From Channallabes apus (Eukaryota; Chordata; Actinopteri; Siluriformes; Clariidae): 64,000 nt of DNA. The position numbers and the translations under genes were made by a program. The notes beneath the pieces are model-generated. The model had not been told where the DNA came from. It did not search any database and saw only the letters and a list, made by a program, of their open reading frames with translations. The DNA lies in assembly GCA_030522415.1 (NCBI GenBank), contig CM060109.1, positions 6,268,655 to 6,332,654 on the forward strand, written 5' to 3'. Numbering within the stretch: position 1 is the first letter of the stretch; every line of letters starts with the position of its first letter. Positions 22,416 through 34,040 of this stretch are shown here, one piece after another.

Positions 22416-23409
22416 AGTGTTACAATGTAGCTAATGGTTTACTCCTGTAAATTATTTAAAAAGAAAAGAAAAAAGAAAACAGGTTGCTTTAAAGGCTCTG
22501 TGAGGAATGTGAAGTGATTAGACTCGGGCTTTGGGGCGTCTTGTACTGTAGGTGCGTGTTGTACTAATAGTAAACTGAGATCCCCTCATCTTACTGTAGA
22601 TTCTTTTGTTTATTGTAAGCACTAAAGTTAAATACATTCAACATGTAGATTACAGACTTCTGGTGGTGTTTTAAGAGCTATAAAGTGTTGATTGTATAAT
22701 AATGAATATGGTAGACAAAGCTGTTTAAAGTCAGGTCCTGGTCGATGTATACAGTATATCAGATTGTATTGTAGGAGATTTCACTGAACATGCATTTAAA
22801 CACCATTAAACACACAAAGACGCATCATATTTTAGGTACTGTATCGGCATTTATTTATTCATATTAAATTAAAAATATACTTTTGACAGATTCATGTAAC
22901 AAAACACTTTTTTGGGGGAAGGGGGAAAGGTGGGGTGGGGTGGGGGCATAGCTGGGAAGAGCATCGAAGTCAGCAGGAACCCAACCTCCTACTGCACCGC
23001 TCTCTGTGGTGCCTCTCGTCTCGAAAGGAAAGAAAGAAAGACGAGAATTCGCTCTGACAAGCCATCAGTCAAAGCTCGCGGCGGCGAAATGAGCCGTCCG
23101 ATCAATTATTCAATTTGTCAAAATGGATAATACATAACGACACATTAATCTCACGGAGAAACACCATTAGTAGGGCAATTAACGGGAGCCGCGTCTCAGA
23201 GTGGTCCAGGCTGGGAGTCTTAAAGTCATACAGGTCAAACTTCTCAGAGGCAGTCTCCAGTCTCCGCGTGGACGATTCCGTCGTGTTTTTTACCTAATCG
23301 TCACCGATTGGTTTGATCAGTATAACCTTGACTGAAAGATCGCTGAATTAATCAAATACAAACCAGATGCACTGGGGCATGACGGGAGAGAATGTCACAC
23401 TTTAAGGGG

Positions 23410-23410
<1 letters not shown>
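22416..23410. other. flanking DNA
   Basis: G-rich stretch gggggaagggggaaaggtgg at about 22915-22946; otherwise nothing recognised. Confidence 0.4.
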
Positions 23411-23415
<5 letters not shown>

Positions 23416-23476
<61 letters not shown>

Positions 23477-23486
23477 TATATATATA
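23416..23486. repeat. (TA)n microsatellite
   Basis: About 25 TA units, then a short CA and TA mix. It can fold on itself. Confidence 0.97.
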
Positions 23487-23837
23487 ACCAGTATTGCAAG
23501 AGAGCTGCGGACCCTCCCTCCACAGCAGGATTCTGTACAAAAAGATAAAAATAAGGAAGTGAGGTTATACTGGACAGAGAGAAGGAAACGAATCGACTCC
23601 TACTGTACCGATTTGAATAGAGGGTAGAGATTAAGGAACAAGAGGTTCACCAAGCTGGGCTAAATATACAGTCACAAGGGTCACATCGGGGCACTACAAA
23701 GAAAAATATTAATAATAATGATGATGATAATAAAAAAGAAAAGAAAAATCCCCGCAAGCTCTACAAACAAAATAAGTGCTGATTCAATTACAGATATATA
23801 CAGAAATCAAATAGGAGTAACTGATCGCTCTCTCTCT

Positions 23838-23912
23838 CTGACACACACACACACACACACAAAATGTGGTTAAAAAAAGTGAGATGCTGTAAAAAAAAAA
23901 AAAAAAAAAAAA
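23838..23912. repeat. CA tract and A-run
   Basis: Short (CA)n at 23841-23862 and an A-run of about 21 at 23892-23912. Confidence 0.9.
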
Positions 23913-25014
23913 TCAAAAATCGGAACAGTCCAAAAGATAATGCGTACCGTCTATTTACAAATTCACCTGGCCAGTTAAACAATCTATAAAAATACTATTC
24001 ACATTTTCTCAGTTAACAGTAGTAAAATTACGAGGAACGACCATTGCAAAGTGTGTATTTATTTTTTTTTCTTTTTGTTGATTTTTTTTGTTGTTGTTGT
24101 AACTCAGGAAGTCATCACCTTCCCATAATTGGTTGAATATAAAACGGAGGATGGATGTGAAAACTGTGCTTAGTCTCTCTCTCTCTCTCTTTTTTCTAGT
24201 CATATACAGTAGACGTGAGAGAAATAAATTACTGTAAATACGAAAAAGACAGTGAAAGATAAACCACTGCCCAAACAAACACAAACCCTGTATGTACTTC
24301 ATGCCAATCCCTTATTAAAGTGTCACCCGCACGGGTAGATACTGTACAGTATAAATCAGGACTCGTAATTACTTCCTTAGGTACGAGTGCTGAAACGTCC
24401 TAGAATCACATGGCCTTTGATTCCACATTCATAAATATCCCGTATACTGTATAAGACAAGTTCATATGTGTGATTTAATTGCTGTCTTTCCGCTCATTTG
24501 ACTCGTTTAATTATGTAGATTTGTTTTTTTTACTTAATTTTTTTTTTTATTCTTTCTTGTTTTTAGGTACTGTAGGTACAAGTATTAACATACCTACAAA
24601 TATTACCTTCAAGCATTCAACTCTATTTAATAAAAAAAAAGAAGAATAAAAAAAATACCTTCACTAAAATTTCAATAATATTTTCATATTATGTGAAAGA
24701 AAGAAAAAAAGGAAAAATTCCAGTTATGTACAAAAGGGTCACATTTTAAAAGGTTGGTTTGCACATTCATATTAAGAGAAATGAGGTTATTGAGATTTTT
24801 ATGTTGATCCTTATTTAGGTTTTGCATTCTGAGTATCGTTTCTTCCATCGCAAGTGTGTGTGGTGATGTGGGAAAACCATTGGGATGTTGCTGTGGGTAA
24901 ATTGAGTTATCTGTTCATAATAAACATTTGGTCAGACACTTACTTGGTATTAAATAAATAATGGTAAAATTTTAAATGGACATTTTTAACTTACAATTCT
25001 TTAAAGGGCCCCTC

Positions 25015-25270
25015 CATCCATCTAGGAACTTCTGCAGTCCAACGAAGGACCGTTGAGGCCAATTGTGTTTATTCCCATTTTTACGACCGTGGTTAGGGCC
25101 TCCGGTCAACATTCACACACTACGGGAACTTTGGGAAACGCCATTTATCCTAATCGGCATGTGTTCGGACTAACCAGAATACCAGGAGGAAACCCACCAA
25201 GCACAGGGAGAACATGCAGACTCCATGCAACCAGACCCTGAGGTGGGACTGGAACCCTCCACCCTGGAGG
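25015..25270 (-). mobile_element. divergent SINE, reverse orientation
   Basis: The minus strand shows gcatggagtctgcatgttct, tgcttggtgggtttcctcc, and the diverged 3' body. It faces the plus-strand copy at 25455, giving an inverted pair about 185 bp apart. Confidence 0.8.
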
Positions 25271-25454
25271 AAAGGGCACGTCTTATGTAAAATTCTCTTT
25301 TTAATCGTCATCAGATGGGTCTCCAGTGTTTGTGTATGTGTGTGTATTGTATTGCTCATCTTAACTGTTCTTTGGAGGAGGCGCGTGGATCATATGGTAG
25401 ACATTGAAATGAGGAAGGAGGTCGAGGTATGAGGCAAGATAGAGTATTTGAGGG

Positions 25455-25793
25455 GTATTTCAGCGGCTTGGTCGCTTAGTTGTTGGCACTGTCACCTCGC
25501 ACCTCCAGGGTCTGGGTTTGATTGCCACGTCAGGTCTGTGTGCATGGAGTCTGCATGTTCTCCACGTGCTTGCTAGGTTACCTCCGGGTTCACTGGTTTC
25601 CTCCCACAGATTAGGCTAATTAGTGTTCCCAAATTGCCTGTAGTGTGTGAATGTGTGTATGAATGTTGACCGGAGGTCCTACACCACAGTTGGGGAATAA
25701 ATACAATGGTCACCATTGGTCTCCATGGTCCCTAGTTGGACTACAGAGGTTCATAGATGGATGGATGGATGGATGGATGGATGGATGGATGGA
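25455..25793 (+). mobile_element. divergent SINE with (GGAT)n tail
   Basis: Head cgcttagttgttggcactgt, B box-like gggtttgattgcc, the common core, and a (GGAT)n tail (25755-25793) instead of (ATGA)n: a different subfamily from the copy at 5784. Confidence 0.82.
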
Positions 25794-26885
25794 GGGGAAT
25801 TTTAGCTTGAAAACACAATTTACGGTGTGTTAACATGGTGAAGAACCAGGAAAATATGGGACCTTTAAAATGTATCAGTAATGTTGGGGTTCTATACGAT
25901 CAGGTTAGGTTAGGGATGTAGCGGTACCTGTGGCATCCTTTAGTGGAATCAGAACATCGTCGTTCTCTTATTCTGTGTAAAAATGTCTAACTACTGTATA
26001 TACCTATAAATTGTATAACTTCTAATTTATATGCATGCCCAAAGGAAAAAAAAAGGTTTTCCTACACCGCCACACAAAAGTCCTTCAATTGTGGTTCTCC
26101 CAACTTCAAAGTTATCACAGATGTTTGTTTGTCCTTCAGTGTTTTGGTCTAGAAATTATTTTATTAGCTGCGTATGCTTATTATTATTATTATGATTATT
26201 ATTTAAGGAGGGCTCTGTCCCAGTGTTTGCTACATCTCTACACATGGAGGTTTGGAGTTTTCTCCAAGGACTTTCTCCTCCATAGCTGCTATACATGTGA
26301 TACACACGTCGAAAGGTGTAATAAGAAACATTTTGCTGCTTTTGTGAAATGTGACTTGAAGAAGTGATTATTTGTGACAGTTACTCTATGACCGTAACTA
26401 CTGTAGGTGTAATATCAAAGGAACCGCTAACCTGTGCTCTCTTTTTCATGCGATTATTTCTTATATGCTTGAATCCCACTTGTCTGGACAACCTTACTTC
26501 ATTTAACGTGAGGACGCGTGCAGAAGGGACGTCTTTATTTAGCTCAGAAGTTCCTTTTTTTCGCAGCTCGGTTTAGTTGTCTAACAGTAATTATGCACGT
26601 AAACTAGAGTAGTCATGTAGCCTCGACTCGGCGTGGTACGATCTAAAATAGAAAAAAAAAACGATTCAAGTATCATAGTATACCTAATTATATCTCTTAA
26701 ACGTGTTAATGTTAACAGGGACATGATATGATAATTGAACGCTAATTTCCATATAGCTTTGGGATGTGTGGTGAAGCGGTTTGGCGTTTCTTTTTCCATG
26801 AGATAAGCGCCTCGTCTCAAGCAAGCGATACTTCTGGTACAGCGCTGATGTCAACCAGGATGTTTATAGGAAACCCCTCCAGTTT
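25794..26885. other. flanking DNA, little recognised
   Basis: ATT repeat at 26177-26203. Open stretch 26035-26367 has no recognisable protein. Confidence 0.4.
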
Positions 26886-26889
26886 TAGT

Positions 26890-27605
26890 ATTAAGCTTGG
26901 TCTTGTCGAGAAACGTTAGCAGAACTCCATTGAAACTGGTTAATCTGTGGGTACAAAGCATCAGCACCAAATTCTACACCTTAACACGTACAACCAGTCA
27001 CAAAAGTAAGTACCCCCCTCTAATTACAGCAAACATTTTAGCACAAGACTATAGAAATGAAACTCGGATACATCTTAGAGGAGTCGATGTGCAGCTTGTA
27101 GAACAGTACAGTATGTACCATACAGTAATACCATCTGTACATCTTTAACCGGGCGACGTCACATGACCTAGTCATCATGTTCACGTGGCCGAGTTTGTCT
27201 CCAGATCTGAACACTATTGAGCAGTAAAGTGGTGAAGCGAGCGATATCCGTGATGTCATTATGGAGGAGTGGAAGAGGATCCCAGCAACAACATGTGCAA
27301 GCTCTGGTGAAGTCCACGCCCAGGAGGATTAATGCTGTGATACAGTAGATAACCATAAACAAAATACTGACACTTTGGACACAGCTTGGACATGTTCACT
27401 TAAGGTGCATGAATTTTCGTTATTTAGACAATAAAGTCAAGTCATTGTTGGTGGACTGTAAATCTGTACTGCTATACAAGCTGCACATTGACTACTCGAA
27501 AGTATATCCAGTTTTATTCCTATAGTATTGTAGTATTGTCCCTTGAGAACGAATAATAAAGTGGTTGCTGAAATGCCAGGGGTGTACTCACTTTTGTAAG
27601 AATAA
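26890..27605 (+). mobile_element. Tc1-like transposon remnant
   Basis: Decodes to WPSLSPDLNTIEQ (the third catalytic Glu region of a DD34E transposase) and ends ggggtgtactcacttttgt, a known Tc1-type terminus. Internally deleted and frameshifted, with three footprint-type heptamers inside (27107, 27121, 27341). Confidence 0.8.
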
Positions 27606-27999
27606 AAACAGACAGAACCCCGTATCCCAATCCGCAGGTGCAGTCTGGCGTTCCTCTACCGCTATGCCGCTAACAGATAAGACAAGTCTTAGTGGTTGCA
27701 AAGAGAGAGGTGATTCGACAGTGCCAGACCGTTAAGTGCTTTTAAACCCTACGTACAGTAAGAGACAAGTGGGAGTCTCTCCATTAGCAGCAAAACATAA
27801 TGCCTGGCAGTGCTCAAAACTACACACAATCCTGGCCTTGGACACTCAGCCCACTCTCTCGCTGTGTGACATTTTTCAATTTGTTCTCCAACATTATGAG
27901 GAACATGTATCTTATAATACAAAGCGAGAAAGTTGCAGGAAGTACAACCTTTTTCTTGTACAAAGTTTTCTTGTCTGGACAGTCCAAAGGGAGAACACC

Positions 28000-29330
28000 G
28001 TGGAAGTTGTTGTTGTTGTTGTTGTCCCCCCTCCACAAATGTTTTTTTTTTTTTTGCTTTCACATGGCACAATGTTTTTATTAAAAGATTTTTTTCCCAT
28101 TTCCCTGCCACTCGCACCTTCTCACGCTCCTCTGCGTCAGTATTAATTGTGCCAGCTCAAGCATTTCTTATCGGCAGCAAGTCCGAGCGTGCCACTCTCC
28201 GACTCTCCGACCCCCGTTTGATGTGCTATCAAGCTTTCGGATCCCTCTTCGTATCTCAAAAAAAGAAAAAAGGGTCAGTGTTGGCCCGGAGGTCTGCATC
28301 GCCCATTCTGTATGACGCCTTGGTCATTACCATCAGGCGTTTAAGATAGATCCGGTTTGTGCTGCCTACTGTATACAGTATAGTCGTCCCTATGTGTGGT
28401 GTGGGTGTGAAGTCCATTATCACAACTAGTGGTGTGCTGTGCGACAACTGTTGCTGTCGAAAAAAAATAATAAATCGATGCACGCTGGGTGGTTGAACAC
28501 ATCCTCTGTTATGAACAATAGACTTTGCAGTGGTCATAAATCCCTCTCCATGTTTCGCCCGTATAGAGTGCCATGCTAAACTTTTAGATGTGAGACATTT
28601 GGACACTTTTGTACTGGCACTTTATGGTCCCGAAATGAACCCTGCAGGGGATGTAATTCTTTTATCGTCATTATTATTATAATTTTTTTTAAAGAAAGGC
28701 AGTGACTAGAGGGACTTAATGGTACTACAAGGATGAGGGATGTCACTGTAGATTAGCTCCTGGAATATTATTGTGATATCTAACAAACTAGAGGAATAAG
28801 CACTATGGTAGTAGTGGTAGCGGCACCAAAAAATTGCCCGCATTGCCAGACTTGGTTTTGGTCTTGACTTGTTTAAAAACGTCCACAGTGTGGCAGTAGA
28901 TTAGTAGTCAAAGACCTTCTTGTAAAAAAAAAGGAAGAAAAAAAAGTCGATGATGTCTCCAAACCAATTCCGGTTTGATGCACGTAGAGGATCTGGCATC
29001 GCAGAGGAAAAGTATCTCAGATGCATACGAAGTCCACATGCCAATGACACCATGGCAAGTATTTGTGATGTGTTGGATGTGGAGGGCTGAAACGAAGAGG
29101 AGGGTTGACTGACACGGTTGTCTTTCATCTGTCTTGTTTAGAGAAACACCATCTGGATGCTAATTAAGCATGAAATACAGTCAGGAGTAGAGTAGAGAAG
29201 AGAAGTGGAGAGGAGAAGAAGGGAGGAGAACCGGTACGATCCAGGGTGAGAATGCCTAACCCTGCCTTCCTCTTATTTTCCTTCTCTTTCTCCTTAAACC
29301 TCTTTCTTTCTTTCTTTCGCCTCTTTGTTG
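28000..29330 (-). other. erbb4: probable proximal 3' UTR of erbb4
   Basis: The sequence following the TAG stop has no recognised repeat family and no coding signal. It contains pyrimidine tracts and short homopolymers. A reverse-strand AATAAA (28077-28082) is a possible polyadenylation signal 1.25 kb after the stop. Vertebrate ERBB4 3' UTRs are usually several kilobases, so the real end could lie further down. The boundary given is arbitrary. Confidence 0.4.
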
Positions 29331-30022
29331 CTACACCACTGTGTTTCTCTGTCGGTACGGCGGTGGCGGGAGCACGGTGCCTGTTTTCAGGGCGTACTCC
29401 GTTAGGTACTCCTGGTTCTCGGCTACAGCGGGCCTGATGCGTCCGTTCTGCCTGTAGAAGAAGCGCGTGCTGCAGTCCTGCAAGACCTCCGGCCCATGTA
29501 GCGTCGCCTTCGGCGGAAGACTGTGCTGCCAGTACTCAGGGTTGTCGAAGGTCTTTTTGGGTTTTTTGTCCGCTACAACAGTGCCAGAGTGTGCCGGGTG
29601 GAGGGTATGCGACGCGTGGAAGGAGTGACCCGAAAGAGAAGGATGGAGGCCGTGTCCCGACATGGCGGGTACACCAGACTGAGTAGAGTAAATGGGCTGT
29701 GCCGGGATTGGGATGTGGCCGTGCCCTGAAGGGGCGCTGTGTGACGGGTGACCTTTCTGGGCCATATTTTGGACACTGGTAGCACCAGGGTTGCTCGATG
29801 CCACTGCTCCATGAGCCACAGGGACGCCATTTTTCCGCAGGACCTCCTGATTCTTCTCTCCAGAGTTGTGAAAGGTGTTGAGATACAGCGGATCGTTGAC
29901 GTATTCATCCTCCATCTTGGGTTGGCCATTGGAGCTGGAATGGTGGCCTTGGTCTAGGTTATGGACTTCTCCGTTTCTACGCCGGGTCACAAATGGGTTC
30001 TCTTCCACAGGGTTGAGGTAAT
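29331..30022 (-). CDS. erbb4: erbb4 last exon equivalent to human exon 28: C-terminal tail and PDZ ligand
   Basis: The coding part is 692 bp: it completes an aspartate codon, then encodes [23 protein letters not shown], a fish-specific His/Ser/Gly/Pro-rich insert (about 29568-29820), [20 protein letters not shown] and the terminus [17 protein letters not shown] stop is at 29331-29333. The acceptor is ttccggtag. The C-terminal TVV is the class I PDZ ligand of ERBB4, and PPPY (29355-29366) is its last WW-binding motif. NPEYW keeps an NPxY-type phosphotyrosine site. Compared with human ERBB4, the Y1258 position is valine (GPEVLQDC) and the Y1284 context changes from NPEY to NQEY. Confidence 0.97.
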
Positions 30023-30652
30023 CTACCGGAATACGGCAGGAGACACGAGAACAAGAAAAGACGAGAGATGCTTTCAGTATAAAAAACAAACAAAAAAACA
30101 TATATAAAGTATTCCAGAAGTTTGAGTGATAACATCAATCTCTCACGGCTTCCACTCCCACGCACACACCGCACAATGTTTATGCTCTGGGCTTCATATC
30201 TGATCTTTATGGCATCAATCCCAGTCGTAAGCCATGTATTATTGAACTAGGGAACCTTTCTGCTTGTTTCTAAAATTAACTTAAAGTGAATAAAAAGAGC
30301 CATGTTTGACATAAGACACAAGAACGTTACTCAGAGTATTCATCGTAGAATAATATTCAATTTCTTTATGGATATTAGGTTGATGTCGAAAATGTAAAAG
30401 GGGAGTTGTTGAGGGTCCTAATCTCAGACAAGATCGACATTATTGATTCTGGGAAACTGCACTACAAAGAACAAAAAAAAAAACACACAACCTAGAGAGA
30501 TATTGAAGCTCTATCGTATATATTAAGTGACGAGTCTTACTAGAAATACTTTAATCTCGAGACTCTTTTCTCATGTGTCTTAACTGTAGCTCTCAGAATG
30601 GACTCCAGAAAGTCAGGGTTATTAAGGAAAGCACGGGGTGGTTGTAGTGTAC
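30023..30652 (-). other. erbb4 intron between last two exons
   Basis: A 630-bp intron with donor gtacac and acceptor ttccggtag. It is AT-rich, with one short A-run at 30473-30481. I see no repeat family or other gene in it. Confidence 0.85.
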
Positions 30653-30968
30653 CTGTGGGTTTCTTCTCTTTCTTAGTAGTCATGTATCCATCTTGGTCTT
30701 TTTCTGCTCTGGCTGCTCGTTCGCTCAGTAGCAGCGTGGGCTCGGTGCTGTAGCGCTGTGCGCTGCTTTCGTCTCCGGTCCTGACCCGGGGCGATGCTTG
30801 TTTCCTCAGGGTGCCGTTGCAACGCGGGTCTTCTGTGACTCCCGTTGCCCCCTGCTGAGGCTCTTGAGCGGAGCACGATGGAGACACAGAGGACACAGCT
30901 ACCACTCGCGGAATAGTGGCCATCATCGCCTCCATCCCAAAACTGCCATCCTGATAGGCAAACTGATT
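30653..30968 (-). CDS. erbb4: erbb4 exon equivalent to human exon 27: variable tail segment
   Basis: This 316-bp exon starts NQFAYQDGSFGMEA (human NQFVYRDGGF), passes through a poorly conserved Ser/Pro/Gln-rich stretch, then regains the conserved blocks RCNGTLRK, SAQRYSTEPT and DGYMTTKKEKKPT. It ends with the first base of an aspartate codon completed in the last exon. The acceptor is ctctgcag and the donor gtacac. Length is close to the human exon; the middle is freely diverged, as is usual in this disordered tail. The tyrosine of DGYMT aligns with human EEGYMTP. Confidence 0.93.
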
Positions 30969-31834
30969 CTGCAGAGAGAAAAATAGCTTACTTACAACTT
31001 ATATATATATATATATACTTATAGTATAGTATCTCACCACCACTATAGAAGCAGCAATCAAGAAGCAAAGTAAAAGCAGTGGCTCTTCATATTATTGCAG
31101 AATTGAGATTCTATACAACGGAATTATAACTGTTTTCTGTTGAAACAGCGAGCGGTGATTTATTAAAAAAAAATAAAAAATCGGGACCTCATTCAGCGAT
31201 CAGTTCGAATATAATTTCCACAAAAGATTAAAGCCGAGTATTTCAAAACGATCTCTCCGAGCGAAAGAGAGCAAAGGCCTGATACGGTACTTTTGGGACG
31301 CCTTATACTGTATAACACAAATTCAAGATTGTTGTTTATGGAAAATGGAAAAACCTTGAGCTTTAATCTTCCTTCGGGGGGTTTGCAGGTGTTCAGTCAT
31401 CCTGTGTTTTAGACCCGTTTCCCTCAATGACCTTCAGTCCTCGTGTCCCGAATCAACCCATGCTCTCCTTTTTTTTCTGGTCCTTTCTAAATAATGGAAT
31501 TCCAGCTTGTTCCTTTCATATCCTGAAGTCTATAATTCTTCTGTGCAGCAACACTTAATGGATAATTTCTCAAATTAGGTATTAATCACTGAGTGTTCGG
31601 TGTGATGGCAGTGAAAGCATACAGTGATAAAAGTTTATTCCTACAGTTTGCAGCTCACTCACTACCCATCATTGTATTTAGGCAAGATTCCAACAATAAT
31701 AAGATTTTTTACTTTAATATGGCTGACATTGTGTAATGAAATCTTTTGCCGTAATTAATTAAATAACAACACATTTTACGGAATTCTCAGTTTATATTAT
31801 TCAATGTATAAATCAGCAAGAAACCAAATGTTAT

Positions 31835-31880
31835 TAAGTCGTGTGTGTGTGTGTGTGTGTGTGTGCTCTATCTATCTATT
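31835..31880. repeat. (GT)n and CTAT repeat
   Basis: GT tract of about 12 units followed by short ctatctat. Confidence 0.9.
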
Positions 31881-31976
31881 TTCCTTGGATATTTCTAAGC
31901 GGTTACTGAAAATAGAATGAATGAATTGATGAATGAATGAATGAATAACATACAGTACAGCAGCAGCCCAAATCTA

Positions 31977-32846
31977 TGAGGGCGTTCGAGCCAAACCGGG
32001 ACTCATGATGATACTTCTTGTGGCTGAAGGAGTAAAAGAGATTGACATTTACAGAAGACTCCAAGCACAGTACGGTGATGAGACTCCCAGCCGCAGTGAA
32101 ACATTTGAACGGTGCAAACGTTTTAAAGAAGGCTGTACGTCCATGAGTTACTATATCCAGCTGTGGTGGCTCGGAACTCACTGCAGTCGTTCTCGTGAAC
32201 AGCCACTGGGTGGAACGCCTGATCCTTGAAAATCGACTTACAGAAGAGACACATCTGTCTGTGGACCTCGACTGGTACTTATTTCCAGGTCCCCAGTCCA
32301 GTCCTGACCTCGCTTCAAGACATTTCGGCATGGTTGGACCATTAAAGGAGTTCCTTGGAGGCCAGCATTTCAAAAGTGAATCAGACAGGGAGTTCAATCA
32401 TGGCTCTGGTGTACTGAGAAAGCTTTCTACCTTAATGGTGTCCAAGTGCTAGTGAAACACCGGGATAAGTCCATTAGTGTAGCAGGGGATTATATAGAGG
32501 TAAACGCGAATCACAGCGAATCATCTGCCTCCATCTTACTCTATCCTCTGCATCCTCTTCTCTCACCCCAACTAACTTCATGTCATAAATCTCCTCTTTG
32601 GTCTTCCTCTAGACCTCCTGCCTGGCAGTTCCAACCTCAGCATCCTTCTACCGATATGCTCACAATCTCTCCTCTGAAACCACCTCAATCTGGCCTCTCT
32701 GACTTTATCTCCAAAACATCTAACATGGGTTGTCCCTCTGATAAACTCCTTCTTGATCCCATCCATCATATTATAAAAGGAGTTTTTAACTCTCAGAGCT
32801 GTGTGACGACAATCAAAAGTCCCGGTTTGACTCGAACATTCCTCAT
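31977..32846 (+). mobile_element. mariner remnant with nested LINE piece
   Basis: The left end gagggcgttcgagccaaacc and right end ggtttgactcgaacattcct are inverted. The plus strand decodes IYRRLQAQYGDETPSRSET and FERCKRFKEGC (HTH), then an internal deletion, then LNGVQVLVKHRDKSISVAGD (transposase C-terminus). Same family as 21773. Interrupted at about 32520-32775 by a reverse LINE fragment. Confidence 0.85.
32520..32775 (-). mobile_element. LINE reverse-transcriptase 3' piece nested in mariner
   Basis: The minus strand reads LRWFQRRDCEHIGRRMLRLE then LPGRRSRGRPKRRFMT, the C-terminal signature of RTE-like fish LINEs. No intact ORF beyond this fragment. Confidence 0.75.
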
Positions 32847-33689
32847 ATTAAACAGTCCATATGCAGACGCATGTGCACAAATAATTTCAACAGGGCAATA
32901 CGCGTTATATTGCAAAATTAGCAAACAGACCTTTGTACAACATCTGTAAGATGAGATCGTGCAACACGGACGGAAAAATATATGAACTAGTCATATATAA
33001 CAGCTGCACCAATTAGGTCAAACGAGGTTACCGCAAATTGCAATGCGTGACAATGAGCTACTTTTGTCTTTTAATTTACCATTAAGTAATTTCACCGATT
33101 AAGGAGGAAAATTCATTCCCATAACAATGCACGGTCAGTAATGTAATTAGTATCTCTTTCTGAATATTCTGCAGCTTGGACCTGGATATGGAAAAAAAAA
33201 GGGCTTGGAGGCTGTAAGAATTTGCCTCGGCAAAAGCGTTTGACTTAATATTCTGATCCGCTTTGTGCATTTCAGCTCCGTTTTGTTCTCCCCGAGCAGA
33301 GTTTAGTCAGCGAACTCTGGCGGAAAGACGTCTGTCATGTTCCACGGAGGCTCCAGAGGATTGATATCTCTCATTGATATTCATTGTGGCTCGCTTTGCC
33401 TTCTATTCCATCCAGAGAAAAACAAAACAGCCAGCAGAATGTAAAATGGTGCCTGTGTAAAGACGAACAGGAGGAATGAAAGGGATCGGCCTCTGCTCTT
33501 TAGGTTTACGAGAACAAACATAAACCTGCTCACCCTATACAGACAGACAGTATAGTTTAACTACTGAGAAGATTTTAAAGGCAATGTGTGTCTGTTTTTT
33601 TTTTTTTTAATGATAGTGAGGGTTTCAAAAGTCTTCAACATACTGACATTATAAAACACACTTGCTGTTTTATTTAGTCAATGCTAGGA

Positions 33690-34030
33690 GCATACCGTCT
33701 AACACACTAACACTGCTCACCAACTATACACCAGTAAACACAGTGACAAGATCATAGGCATCAAATCAAAGAAGGCTCACCCAAGCCCATGAGGACCAAA
33801 GTCCAATCCGTCTGGTCTCATTAAACAGAAAAGCCAATGCAGCAGAAAGAGTCAGTGCTGGCCACAAACGAAGGACACCAGGACACCCAGTGCACCACAG
33901 CCTACCGTGCATGGGGCTCAGCAGACAAACAGCCCGAGAAGGCCACCGACCTGGCTTCCAAATTCCCCAGATCCCAATCCGATCAAGTACCCATGGGATG
34001 TGCCGGACAAACAAGTCCACTTAGTTAGTA
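33690..34030 (+). mobile_element. Tc1-like transposase fossil
   Basis: Ends in a decayed LPNSPDPNPIKYPWDVPDKQ, equivalent to the SPDLNPIEHLWDVLDKQ block of DD34E transposases. Upstream is a short linker region. A reverse copy of the same family is at 63310-63800. Confidence 0.75.
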
Positions 34031-34040
34031 ACCTAGTAAC

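Noticed and set aside
27736..28146. Several overlapping open frames on both strands
   Set aside because: No recognisable protein and mutually overlapping; low-complexity GTT/poly-T content in the probable erbb4 downstream region.
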